Assembly: GCA_003508835.1 (NCBI GenBank)
Contig: PUFA01000062.1
Span: forward strand, 5,053,001 to 5,117,000
Direction: 5' to 3'
Length of the DNA: 64,000 bases
Source of the DNA: Eonycteris spelaea
Lineage: Eukaryota > Chordata > Mammalia > Chiroptera > Pteropodidae
Part shown: positions 32,051 to 43,799 of the stretch, one piece after another
How the letters are laid out: each line of letters starts with the position of its first letter
Numbering within the stretch: position 1 is the stretch's first letter
The notes under the pieces: model-generated
The model's input: only the letters and a program-made list of their open reading frames with translations
Told to the model about the DNA's origin: nothing
Databases searched by the model: none
Made by a program: the position numbers and the translations under genes

Positions 32051-32871
32051 CATTTTATTCTTAATTTTTTTGAGGAACTTCCATAATGTTTTCCATGGTG
32101 GCTATACCAGTATATTCCCACCAGTAAAATGTGAGGATTCCTTTTCCCCCACAACATCTCCAACACTTGTTATTACTTGTCTTGTTGATGATAGCCATTC
32201 TAACAGGTGTGAGTGGTATCTCATTGTGGTTTTGATTTGCACTTCTCTAATAGCTAGTGAAATTGTGCTGCTTTTCATATATATGTTGGCCGTTTGTATG
32301 TCTTCTTGGGAGCCAAGTCTGTTCAGGTCAGATATTTAATTGGATTGTTTGTTTTTCTGTTGTTGAGTCGTATGAGTTCTTTATAGATTTTGGATATTAG
32401 CCCCTTATTGCAGGTGTTGTTTGCAGATATCTTCCTCCATTCAGTTGGTTGCCTTTTTGTTTTGTTGTGGTTTCTTTTGCTGTAAAAGCCTTTTAGTTTG
32501 ATGTAGTCCTGTTCATTTATTTTTTATTTTATTTCCCTTGCCTTTGAGGTCAGATTTATAAAGTCCTTTCTAAATCCAAGGTCCATGAATTTAGTACATA
32601 AATTTTCTTCTATGCAATGTGCTGTTCGAGGTCTCATATTTAGGTCTTTGATCCACTTTGAGTCAATTTTGGTTTATAGTGACAGATAGCAGTCTAGTTT
32701 CATTCTTTTGCATATAGCTTTCTAGTTTTTCCAGTACCATTTACTGAAGAGGCTTTCTTTCTCTGTTGTATATTTTCAGCTCTTTTATCAAAAATTATTT
32801 GCCCATATATATGTGGGATTATTTCTGAACTCTTGATTCTGTTCCATTGATCTATGTGTCCTGTTTTTCTG

Positions 32872-33213
32872 TCAGAACCATGCTGTGTTGATTATTGTCG
32901 CTTTGCAGTATAATTTGAAGTCAGGCAGTGAGATACCTCTGGCCTTGTTCTTTTTTCTCAGAATTGCTTTGGCTCTTTGGGATCTTTTGTGATTCCATAC
33001 AAATCTGATGATATTTTGTTGTATTTCTTTAAAAAATGCCTTTGGAATTTTGATGTAGATTGCATTAAATCCGTATATTGCTTTGGGTAATATGGCCATT
33101 TTAACTATGTTGATTCTTCTAATTCGGGCACATGGACTATCTTTCCATTTCTTCGTGTCTCCTTCAATTTCTTTTAACAATATCTTGTAGTTTTCAGTGT
33201 ATAGGTCCTCCAC
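32872..33213 (-). pseudogene. L1 ORF2 protein remnant, post-RT region
   Basis: The 113-codon frame carries the conserved L1 ORF2 order [45 protein letters not shown] and [22 protein letters not shown]. Intact ORF2 supplies the endonuclease and reverse transcriptase for target-primed reverse transcription. This part lies downstream of the RT palm. It is separated from the RT remnant at 33517-33759 by frame breaks, so no functional product is expected. Confidence 0.9.
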
Positions 33214-33516
33214 ATGCTTTGTTAAGTTTATTCCTAGGTATTTAATTCTTTTATTGCAATTGTAGAAGAAAATGTTTTTTTCATATCTTTTTCTGAAATT
33301 TTATTGGTAGTATATAGGAACCCAATGGATTTTTGTACATTGATTATTCTATCCTACAACTTTACTGTATTTGCTTATTGTTTCTAATAGTTTTTTTTGG
33401 GGGGGGGAGTCTTTAGGGTTTTCTATATAAAGAATCATGTCTTCTACAAAAAGTGACAATTTGATTACTTCATTCCCAGTCTGGATGCCTTTTATTTCTT
33501 TCTCATGCCTGATTGT

Positions 33517-33759
33517 CTAGCTAGGACTTCCAATACTATGTTGAGCAAGTGGTGAGAGCGAGCATCCTTGTCTTGTTCCTGATCTTGGAGGAAAAGCTTT
33601 CAGTTTTCCATCATTAAGAATGTTAGCTGATGGTGTGTTGTAAATGACCTTTGTTAAGTTGAGGTGCTTTCCTTCTATACTCATTTTATTAAGTGTTTTG
33701 CTCATAAATGGATGCTGTAGCTGGTCAAATGCTTTTTCTGCATCTATTGATATGATCAT
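33517..33759 (-). pseudogene. L1 ORF2 protein remnant, RT domain
   Basis: The frame begins at the RT A-motif region, [19 protein letters not shown], and continues to the conserved [11 protein letters not shown] motif (about residues 62-72). The catalytic FADD-type motif lies further C-terminal and is not in this frame. It is the plus-strand-right end of the same L1 fragment, with the frame broken soon after the SPL motif. Confidence 0.9.
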
Positions 33760-33819
33760 ATGATTTTTAGCCTATATTTTGTTATGTGGTGTATCACATT
33801 GATCGATTTGCATGGGATT

Positions 33820-36800
33820 TTAAATTAAGGTGGCTGACATTTAAATGTGCATGCCAAACTTAGAAATATAGTCTTGTATAGCTCAATGCTATCACTCAAG
33901 GGACCTCCATATATGGTTTTACCACATGTCCTTAAGACTTTTGGACAAGTATATTGCCACATACTTTAGTGGGAAATTCCAATGGTTTTTTTTTTTTTTT
34001 TTGATATTTCCTTTTGGAGCTTTTCAGAACCTAGTTGATAGCACCCCCAAGCAAGTCTGATTACTTCCTCTTTCTTCCCCTTCTTTCTTTTTAAACACTG
34101 TTATTACAAGTCCTGGCTCAGAATAATTGTGACTATTTCTAAAAGTCATATGCACTCTTAAAGGATAAAAGAACACTGAGAATATTAAAAATATTTAAAA
34201 TTCCCAGATAGGAGTTTAGACTATGTTTATGACTATGAAATAAATATCAGTATAACACTTTAAATTGTTTACTCAGAAGAGGATGATATAAATCTTGAGA
34301 TGTATATTCAAAACCAGTAGATATAGGTATACTTCTAGATAAGTAATTCATATATCTTTATTGGTATTAATGTCTTATACTCAGCACTAGTCATACACTA
34401 GTTTGTGTGCTATACCTAGCTTCAAAAGATATTATTTAGTAGTAAACATAGATTACTTAATTATTTAATATCTTTACTGAAGTGAGATACAAGATATTTT
34501 GTTAGGCAATAAACTGATTAATAAGATAAGAAGTAAATACAGTAAGACACAGTTTCCTATGTTCCATGGTGTTTTGAGGCTAGTAAGGAGCTTACAGTGT
34601 TATTGGGAAGGAATCACCATTGTTACCCAGATAAAGATACAATTTAATTTCTCTCTTAAGATCAACAAGGTGAGAATGGAGAGACATGCCCCACCACCTT
34701 TCTCTCAGAGCTTGATTTTGGGTGCTGTGAGCTGCTAGAGTCTCCCATAGACCAATATACTTCTAAATTTTGGGGATTAGGGTTCTAAAGGCAGTATTTA
34801 GGACACAAAAATCATCATTGTGCAATTTTCTTGGTGAACTTGGAATATAACAATAATGTCTAATGTTCTCATGTAAAAATGGATCCCAAATTTCTAAGGG
34901 AAAATTTAAGAATAAGATTGGGGCCTCCCTGGTTACAATTGATATATTAGAATAGTAATATTTATTTTAGGGTAAATTCTGCATTGGTGGTCTGATTAAT
35001 AGGCTGATATAGATTGGAAGGATGTAAATAGCTATAACACCATAACATTTAAATTTCTATTTCTTTAGAAGACAGAAAATTAAAAATTATAGCACGAGGA
35101 GATGTAGGTTGGGAATAGAAGTATTTACTAATAGTGTATAGACTAAGAACATCTTAAGATAGTAAAATATCACTACTTCAAGAATTCTTGGTTTGTTTGA
35201 TTTGGCTTATTTGTAACATCAACTAAAGGTCAGAGGATCAGCTTCTGTAGTCTCATTTCGCCCTCTGAATGCAACACACATCTACTCAATGCTCCTATAC
35301 ACACCAACATTCATTTTTAAAATTTATTTGTTCTAATAATTTTTCAATTAATTAACGATTTTTATTTAATTAATGAAACTGATCATATATCTTTTCAGTT
35401 GTATACAAGACAGAGTCACTGAAACAATCAAGTGGCTTTGTAAAGAATCTGTTTAGCCTGGGAGTTAATTAAAACAATGCAAAACAAAAACCAAAAGCAA
35501 TAATGCAGCTTTTCCATTCAGCAATATAGATTTACTTCATCTTGAGCCCAGGACTGACAGCTTCCTTTGGGAATATGTCTGGTTTATAGCTGAGAAGACA
35601 GCATGACCTTTTTAAAACTCTCTTGAGTCATTGAGGAAATAGTTGACTAGATGTGTGAAGTACGGATTCTAAATTCTATATTTAATACTAATGTAAAGGG
35701 AGATGGAATTTATAAGTTAATATATTAAAATGTTTATATAGTAACTTAAATTGGTTATTAAATAGCTTAATATTATTGAAAACATAAATTATAAATACTT
35801 AGTTGAAGACCAAAGCTTATAATGATGAGTTTTTAGTTTATCAAATTTCTCTGAAAACCAGATTTTAAAACATTTAATTGTTTCAAACATTGAGAAATAT
35901 TAGAATTGAGGTTAAAGAATAAACAGTTATTGGAACACTAGGCTTGAATTATAAAGCATCATAATAAGTGTAATTACAAAACCCGACTTAATAGTTGGTT
36001 TTACTTTTAAGTTTTACTAGTTTCTCTTGAAGCACTTATATCTATTATGTTGAGATTTGCACCCACTTTATTTCCCTTCCTTTCAATGGATTGTAATAGC
36101 TGCAACATTGGTCATTGACTGTGTCCTTATGAGGGTATTTAAAAAATTTTTGGCATGTGAAGTCCTTAAAATTTACAACACTGAAGAAGACTGACATGAA
36201 TATTAACACATAGTTATTGAATAATAGTGTCTTTACATTTCAGATATGGTCATGAGCTCATACATTTAGTAGGTTGATCAGTGAAAGGAAGGCCAAGGCA
36301 GCTAGGTTTTCAGTAGCGTTGGCTTGAAGCCCTTTACACAGAAGGTCTGAATTGAGTCTCCTGACTGTTAACAGCATCACAGTAACCTCAATCTGATATT
36401 CAAAAACAGTATTGCTTAAAATAATGGAAGTGTTGAAAGAGTCATTTTGTGTTTGCTTTTTAACCCCACTTTCTTATTTTAACAGGTATGAATATATGTT
36501 TTTAAGTATTAAAAATGCCCTTCTTTTAAGGACAACAGAAGCCGCTGGGTTCAGATATATTTCTGCATACTCTTGCAAAAATTACGTGTGATTTCATCCA
36601 TTACTATTTTAAACAAGTTTAGTGATTTGATGTGATCCCTCCAGGTATAGATCTTAAAAGCCAAGTTGACACTTTCAGAACTCATCAGAGAAATTTGCAT
36701 GAATTTTCATTCTACTCTGATTTAATGGATATTAGACAAAGTTGAGAAAATTTGAAACTGCTTTAGTTTTCAGTGGAAATTTATTCATACAAAGGGAAAT

Positions 36801-38500
36801 ATATATATTTTTTCTCTATATAGAGTTTTATCAGTGATTCACCCTAAATTATAGTACTTGATAAGGATAAGACATTGTGCTAGGTTGGGAAAGTCTTGCT
36901 TTCCTAGATCTACCTTTTGGCTCTAAAGACCTACCCTCATTTGGTTTGTACATTATTCAGTCTTGGTTCTATATTCAGCCATGAACTTTTTTTTTCCCTT
37001 GAAAAAATACCCACACATGCCAGTAAGATATTTGTCTATTTTATATTCTTTTCAGAAGAATTATAAATGCAGAAACCTCATAAACAATGTAACACTAAAA
37101 ACAGTGAAATAATATTACAGGAAATAAATCATATTACGTTTGGTTACTAAAAAGAAAGAAAATTGTTTCCATGTGCCCTAAAGGAATTGAATTTAGTTTC
37201 CAGAATTTAGATTTCAATAAAGCACTTTTGAACTTTTTTTTATTATAATCTTAGTGACGTTATCCTAGTGAAATTTGATTTGGTCTTAATGGAAGAACAC
37301 ATTTCTATAGACTTATGAAAAAAAAATCTACTCAGTATAGATAATACTATGTCTATGATATTAAATGTATTATTACCATACTTGACACATGGTACAATTT
37401 ATTCAGTCTTTAAATCTTCATTAAAAAATAACAGAATTCTCTGCATTCCGTTAGGGGAACCACAGGGTGCCTGGTGAAAAACCTTTTGAATAGTCTCTGT
37501 GTCTAGTTTGAGTTGCCTTTGTTCATAAAAGTCTGTTATGTAGAGTTATTTCTGAATATCTCATCAGTTGAGATAAACCACAAGTACCTAAATAGTGAAC
37601 TGGATGTCTGCTTAATCTCAAGGAATCTTCAGGTTCAGAAATATGGGTTCACTGAAGAACAAAATCGGTTAATCTTTAAAATAAAATATAATGAACCAAT
37701 AAAAGAACTACAGTTCAAGTGGCTGACATCATACTAAATGTCTTCCAGAAAACAGAGATTTTCTCATAAGTATGATTTTGATGAACTTTTTCCTTATAGA
37801 ATATACAAAGATTCAATTGATTGAGAACTTAAAATAATCGGTGACTATGATACGGGTCTAATGCTTTTATTAGATTAGAAGTAACATTATCAATCACATA
37901 TGGAACCTTCTAGCTTACTTTCAAATTAGAAAACAAAGAATACATATAGATTTCCCATCATATTATTGAACATAAATACAAGTAAAAATGACATGTTTTT
38001 CAGGAGATTATCATAGTATAGAAACAATAAACAAAACCATTTTTATTCTAATATGACTTTTTGTTTAATAAAGTACCAAGAAGTTGATTTATTGGAAACC
38101 AAATTGACATTTTGTAATTTTATGACACATAGAAGGTAATCTCATGAAGAAACTAAAATTATAGGTTTAGTTTGGACATTATGGAAGTATTAAACTTTTC
38201 ATGAAGGCTAAGCAAAACTAAACTATGCAAAATCAGAGGAGGCTGCTTTTACTAGGATGTATAATTTTCTTTTAAGCTCATTGACAATGACAGATCAGTA
38301 TTAAGAAAAATAAAGGTGTGGCAGAGGAGAGGTAAGAAGTAACTAAAAAATATCATACCCAGGTTTATGTTTGTTTTTTGGGGGATGCCATAGAGAATGG
38401 TAGTGCAGGAGGCTGGGGAAGAGGCAGGCAATGTGGAATGGAGATTGAAATTAAAAACTGACTATCGAAAGGCTTCAATGATTTGTTCTCTGTTCTTTCT
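33820..38500. other. AT-rich desert with a possible weak L2 at about 34480-34630
   Basis: This is the longest stretch without a confident element. T17 runs at 33986-34002. 'gataagaagtaaatacagtaagacacagtttcctatg...aaggagcttacagtgttattgggaaggaatc' (34520-34610) resembles a diverged minus-strand L2 3' region. Short open frames (34499-34738, 37513-37737) match nothing I recognise. Confidence 0.4.
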
Positions 38501-38508
38501 TTGTACCT

Positions 38509-38720
38509 TAATAGCCCTACCAATAACATAAACAGTCATTTAACACATTTTGTATGTTACACGTATTACATACTGTATTCTTACAATAAAGTAAGCTAGA
38601 GAAAAGAAAATGTTAAGAAAATCATAAGGAAGAGAAAATACATTTACAGTGTTTTTTGAAAAAAATATGCATGTAGGTGAACTCATGCAGTTCACACCCC
38701 TGTTATTCAAGGGCCAACGG
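38509..38720 (-). mobile_element. Tigger/MER2-like pogo DNA transposon end
   Basis: 'aataacataaacagtcatttaacacattttgtatgttacacgtattac...actgtattcttacaataaagtaagctagagaaaagaaaatgttaagaaaatcataaggaagagaaaatacatttacagt' is diagnostic of Tigger/MER2 elements. It runs to the terminal inverted repeat 'gttattcaagggccaacgg', for which the consensus as I recall it is 'ttcaagggtcaactg'. Strand is set so that the TIR at 38720 is the start of the usual consensus. The other end is missing. Confidence 0.85.
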
Positions 38721-38734
38721 TGCAGGCCCCTGAA

Positions 38735-38900
38735 AAGCAATGGTGGTTAGTACACTAGAAGTAAAAGAAGCCAGAAGTCTAGACATGTGTAAATCAGAGT
38801 CTTCTGTGACCTCAGTTTTATCACCTGTAAATCAATGAATTTATAGGTTATCTGTACAGTTCCTTCTAGTTCTATCTTATTGTGATTTGGTAATTCTATA
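38735..38900 (+). mobile_element. MIR3-like SINE
   Basis: 'gtggttagtacactagaagtaaaagaagccagaagtctagac' then 'tgacctcagttttatcacctgtaaatcaatgaatttataggttatctgtacagttccttctagttctatcttattgtgatt' follow a MIR-type head and an L3/CR1-type tail. It sits directly beside the Tigger end. Confidence 0.55.
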
Positions 38901-38904
38901 AATA

Positions 38905-39985
38905 AAACCTTCTAGACTGATTTACTTGCTTTTCTACTTGCAGAATTCCAACTGATAGTCATAGACAATTTGCCTATGAATAGTTTATGTTAACTCAATA
39001 AAAATTTAATTTTGTTTGCTCCTAATTTGTAGAATTTCTAACTGGCTATACCTAGGCTAACAATCTAATGGAGACCCATTAGATTACAGAAGTCTTGTGA
39101 GTCATCTAGAGTCTTGTAGAGGTATTCTATGAACCTACTTTAGTAGCAGATATTATAAAGGAGGAAGAATGATCGCTTGGGTCTTTAATCCAATCTAGGT
39201 TTGATTTAAATTTTAGACATCAATATAATCTCATTAGATCAAAAATTCCCATGAAAATAGTGGCTACCAATTTGGTCATTCTTGCTAGGTGAGTACAGGG
39301 CCGAATATTCAGTAATACATGTTTAAAAGTGTGAATTTTTTTGAAGTAAGATGCAAATTATATTTATATATTATGTAATTTACATAATGATGTATATATG
39401 AGATTCAAACCAACAAAAGTTCAAAAGCAGTAAGAATAGGTACCCAACATTTTTCTGAAGTTAGAAAACTTATGTGGTTTCTGCCATAAGAGCTGAGAGA
39501 ATACAGACTGTATAATTTGAACAAGGACATGGCAAATTATATCAAAATCTGAAATGAGTGGAGGCAAAATCTAGACAGAGCCTGGATTGTCTTGAATTTG
39601 GACAGAGTTTATAACCTTCGTGGGGCTTCCCTTGTTTAGCTGCCATGAAGAGTAAGTTAGTTCCAAAGCATGTCCTCCCTACAAAAAAAAAAAAAATGAC
39701 AATTGATTTTGCAGAACTTTAGTATTTAGTAACACTTTCCATTATAGTACAATAATAAATCATTTTTCCTAATCTGCAAGTATTGTGGATCCTTAAGTCA
39801 CGTTTTGTCAAACAGAACAACCCATAGTACAGAATTTATCCTAAAAATGAGTGTCATCATCATTATTGGCAACTGAGAAATGATTTTACTGTATAATTTG
39901 TAGTTGATCCATGGTATTACTGTCAGTTAATTATACGAGTAAGCTAACTTTGGGAAAAACACATACCTCCCAAAAGGAGAAATGA
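38905..39985. other. AT-rich DNA, nothing recognised
   Basis: No confident repeat or exon-like frame. A poly(A) run lies at about 39681-39693. Confidence 0.45.
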
Positions 39986-39989
39986 ATGT

Positions 39990-40295
39990 AGAATAGTGCA
40001 TAAGGTCATAGGCTCTGGAGCCAGGTCACCGGAGTATGAAACTGGCTCCACCATTTACTGGCTATGGGAATGTAGATAGATTACATATGACTGTCACATG
40101 ACAAAATTTCTGGCTTATCAGATCCTACCTATCCTTGAGACATATTGTATTACACATTTAAAAGTTTCAGTGTTTCTGTCTGCTGAATTAGGATATTATA
40201 GTATCTTCCTCTTAGAGTTGTTTTGAGGCCTAAAAGATTAATCCACAAAAAAGGGCTTACAACTGTGTCTATCATATAGTAATTGCTTAAAAATA
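39990..40295 (+). mobile_element. MIR SINE with about 80 bp of extra sequence in the middle
   Basis: The head is clear ('gtgcataaggtcataggctctggagccaggtcaccggagtatgaaactggctccaccatttactggctatgggaatgtag', 39990-40075). MIR text resumes at about 40165 ('ctgctgaattaggatattatagtatcttcctcttagagttgttttgaggcctaaaagattaatcc...tatcatatagtaattgcttaaaaatatt'). The intervening bases are not MIR-like. Confidence 0.65.
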
Positions 40296-40604
40296 TTAGC
40301 TATTTATTATATCTATTATATATTTTAAATAAATATTATACTAATGGTTAGATAGCCAAAGGAATAAACAGAATTAGCCTTAAAATATGGTCAAAAAGAA
40401 AGTCTAAATCTAATTTTAAAGAAATGTATAGAAGACTGATTGTTACAATCATTTCATGTACAAGCATATTAAATATTACTTTAAAAAAATCATAGTGGCA
40501 AAATATAGCAAGGAATACTGCTTCCAAGCACACGAAAAGAACTCCACATCAATCATAGTTACACTGCCGGAAAGAAAACAGAGTTCTTTGATAATGGGCT
40601 CTTT

Positions 40605-41194
40605 TCCTGTACTTACTGGCTATATCTTACTGCATAATATCTTTGGAGAAATAGCTTTTCAGGTCATTTGCCCACTTTTAATTAGATTGTCTTTTTATTG
40701 TTGGGTTTTAAAAGTTCTTTATTTTAGATATAAGTTCCATAACAGATGAATGATTTGCAGTGTTTTTTTGAAAAAAAAAATGCTTATAAGTGAACTCATG
40801 CAGTGGGTTTTTTCATTTCTGATGATGTTTTTTGAAGCACAAGTTTTAAATTTCCATGATGTCTTTTTTATCTATTTTTTTCCTTTGTCTTTTGTGCTTT
40901 TGATGTCATATTTTAAAAAATATGGCCTAATCCAAGGACATGAAAGTTTGCTTCTGTTTTCTTCTTCTAAGAGTTTTTATAGTTTTAGCTCTTAACATTT
41001 AGTTTCGTGAGCCATTTTGAGTTAATTTTTCTATGAGATAGTATGAGATAGGGATTCGATTTAATTTTTTTTTTTAAACATGTGAATTAGCCAATTGTCC
41101 AAGCACCATTTATTGAAATGACTGTCTTTTTCTTATTGAATGGTGTTGGCAATCTTCTCAAAAATCAGTTGACTATAAATGTAAGCCTCATATC
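40605..41194 (-). mobile_element. Old L1 LINE, ORF2 C-terminal region
   Basis: The reverse L1 ORF2 text includes 'ctttggagaaatagcttttcaggtcatttgcccacttttaatta', 'ggcctaatccaaggacatgaaagtttgc', 'agagtttttatagttttagctctta', 'gagccattttgagttaattttt' and 'agcaccatttattgaaatgactgtctttttct'. It is more diverged than the L1 at 32-34 kb. Near 40758-40804 the expected ORF2 text is replaced by Tigger-like sequence (see findings). Both ends of the L1 are missing. Confidence 0.8.
40758..40804 (-). mobile_element. 47-bp Tigger-like patch inside the L1
   Basis: The segment reads CAGTGTTTTTTTGAAAAA...GTGAACTCATGCAGT and matches 38647-38691 in the Tigger end 2.1 kb away, in the same orientation. L1 text flanks it on both sides ('gatttg' before, 'gggttttttcatttc' after). 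Confidence 0.65.
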
Positions 41195-41199
41195 CTTTT

Positions 41200-43190
41200 A
41201 AAAATCTAGAGTTTGTCTTATTCAAATTGAATGGCAAACTGAATGTGATTTTTCTTTAAGATATTTCACAATAAAGCCCTTTTTGTTTACATTCAGTCAA
41301 TAAATCATCATAATTGATAGTTTCTTTATTATTACTATACAAAGTTTTTATGTCTTAGCTGAAACTAATTTTATTTCTGTAAGTCAAATAACCTTTCTAC
41401 TCCTTGCAATGCATTACTAAATTAATCTTCTATTTAGAAGTTACTTATCACAGTACATTCAGAGGAAAAATATTGATCTGAATAGAAGTTGTGGCTAGCA
41501 AAAGAAAAAAGTTGAATTACAAATCCATTGTATGTCTGATTCTTTAATTTATATGTGGTAAACTAACTTAAAATTTCCACAGCTATCATATTCATTTGAA
41601 GCAATAAAATTTTCGTTAGTTTGAATTCCTGAATTCTTTTTTCTTTACCTGTAACCTTTCTATCTAGTGTATTCTTGTTTGTTTGTTTGTTTTCTTTTTT
41701 GATTATCTCAGTTACATAGATTATACCCTAACCACACTCTCAAAATCCTAAGCTTTTTTTTACTGAAGAATGAACATAGAGGTGTAAAAGATTTGCTTGT
41801 ATGGAATTAGATAATTGAGATGTTGGATTTTGGAAAAAAACCAATAACAAAAGAAACAATTCCCTCTAATAAACAGCAACACTAAACACCTGAAATATAC
41901 TACCATTAAGATAAAAAACAACAGATATTTTCAGTAGCACATAGGGTAAATATTGTATAACTAAAGAGACATATGGAATAATTTTAATACTAACAAAATT
42001 TGAGAAAGATTGGGAGAACTTTCAGAGCTTTCAGAGGACAATTCACATTAAAATCTAGTATAATTTCCAAAGGAAAAGTAAAACTTACATAAAGCAATTT
42101 TTCCATTGCCCTTTGTATAAACTCCAATACACCTGAATTACAGATTTACTGTTAGTCCCCAGAATTTCATTTCTATGTTGTTTTATCTAGGTTCTGCACA
42201 GGCTGTAAATCAGGCCATATCTGTTTGATTGACTCAGTTGCCAAAATGTTGATATCACCTTTGCAATCTCCCACCTTTACCCTCATTGTCTTCTAGGCTT
42301 ACCAAGATCAAATAACAAATTCTAGCTTAACCTCTAATACTTTTGTGTCATGACATGCTAATGCTATTGTGTGGACTTGGAGAGAAAGTCAGAATGAAAT
42401 GTGAAGGTAAATGACCCTTCTTCATATTAGAGACATCAATAAAAAAAATCTAAATGAAACAATTTGCACACTCCCCTACCAATTTCCTTAGTAGTATCTT
42501 GGAACTGTTAGATTATATTGTATTTTTTAACTGATTAAAATTCATTTTGCTCCCAATGGATTTGAAGCAGCTGGTGGTAAAAGTATACTCAGGACATCAT
42601 CAGCTAGAGCTAAATGGGCCCAGAAAGCTGGTTCTGTCTTATTGCAATCTTGATTTTTCCTTCATGAGCTCATGTTAATTATCTCTTCAATCTGAATAAT
42701 AGGTCTGATAATAGCTAAGAGACTGGCTTGAACATGTATCCAGTTCATGTTTGTATCTCACTGTATATAGTAGTGATATTCCTGGAAATTAAAAATTAAA
42801 TTTTTGTAACTAGAATAATTTTAAATATATTAATGGAATTTATCAGTCAGATTACCATTATAAAATGAGTCATCTTTTATAAAGCTAACTACCTCCCAGT
42901 TTATCTGGTTAAGGGTATATTTTAGCTTTTTATTTTTAAATTTTTTAATTAAAAAAAATTCTCCATTACAATTGACATTCAGTCTTTTTTTTTTTTTAAA
43001 TGGAAAGCAGGGACCAACTATTTTTACCATGTAAGTAGTTTGAAAAATAATATTTGAATTTATTAGGTTGGGAAAACTTTTTAATGATTTAATGGGAAAT
43101 AATTCTAATGCATTATAAAATATTTCTAAGTTAGGGCTCTGTTCTCTGAAATTTCTTATTTTCTGTTATTTTTGGATCTTCTTTATTTCA
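41200..43190. other. AT-rich desert with an L1 3'-end scrap at 42930-42984
   Basis: 'ttttaaattttttaattaaaaaaaattctccattacaattgacattcagtc' is the last 50 or so bases of a minus-strand L1 3' end. Nothing else is recognised. Confidence 0.45.
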
Positions 43191-43192
43191 TG

Positions 43193-43233
43193 TATCCATC
43201 CATCCATACATCCATCAATCCATCTGTCCATCC
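43193..43233. repeat. (TCCA)n microsatellite
   Basis: About ten degenerate TCCA/TCCATCTG units, directly followed by an L2 3' end. Confidence 0.85.
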
Positions 43234-43440
43234 AGTGAAACCTGCAATGTGCCAGGCATCATTGTAGACAGTGGGAATATAGAACAGAACAAAATAAAAT
43301 TCCTGCTTGATGTGCTTACATTCCTTAGGAGTTGACAATCAAGACATTAACTATATGAAACATCTTTGATAATAACTGTCTCAAAGGTAAATAAATCACA
43401 AAAAGAAGACCAAGATATATGGGGATAGATAGGCATGTCA
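43234..43440 (-). mobile_element. L2 LINE 3' region
   Basis: 'cctgcaatgtgccaggcatcattgtagacagtgggaatatagaacagaacaaaataaaattcctgcttgatgtgcttacattcc...agttgacaatcaagacattaac' tracks reverse L2. Confidence 0.75.
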
Positions 43441-43667
43441 CATGTGTGGGAGCTGCATTTTCAGACAGACTGGTCAATGCCAGCTATCTACTCTGCTAAA
43501 CAGATATATCTGACCCTGTTTCTGGTTGTCAGTAACCCCATGTGCTGACTCACTCATGTAACACATTAAAAAGGTTTTTCTAGAAACAATTCCTTAGGTC
43601 AGAGTAGCGTTGTGAATGTAGATATGATTTTAGAAGGTAGAAAAGATGGCTTTGAGGAGTGTCTCTT

Positions 43668-43795
43668 GATGTATTCATTCAACAAATATGCTCAGTGTAT
43701 TCTGGTGCCACTGTGTTAGGTGCAGGCGATGCAAAATGGTGAGCAAAAAACGGCAGCTTTTGCCCTCATGGAGCTATATGTTATAGGGCTGCCTC
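43668..43795 (-). mobile_element. L2 LINE 3' end
   Basis: 'gtattcattcaacaaatatgctcagtgtattctggtgccactgtgttaggtgcaggcgatgcaaaatggtgagcaaaaaacggcagcttttgccctcatggagctatatgttatag' is a clear reverse L2 3' end. Confidence 0.8.
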
Positions 43796-43799
43796 TCAA

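Larger units (their letters stand above)
32059..33813 (-). mobile_element. L1 LINE, ORF2-only fragment, truncated at both ends
   Basis: The plus strand reads as reverse L1 ORF2 from 'tttttttgaggaacttccataatgttttccatggtggc' (near the ORF2 C-terminus) to 'gtgtatcacattgatcgatttgcatggg' (RT domain). The 3' UTR and poly(A) tail expected of an L1 are missing at the left end. Two protein-level remnants lie within it. Confidence 0.9.

Noticed and set aside
32059..33813. Possible active L1
   Set aside because: There is no 5' UTR, ORF1, endonuclease, 3' UTR or tail, and ORF2 is broken by frameshifts, so it cannot move.
43193..43233. Short spaced repeats resembling an array
   Set aside because: Simple TCCA microsatellite with no spacers; no CRISPR-like structure anywhere in the window.
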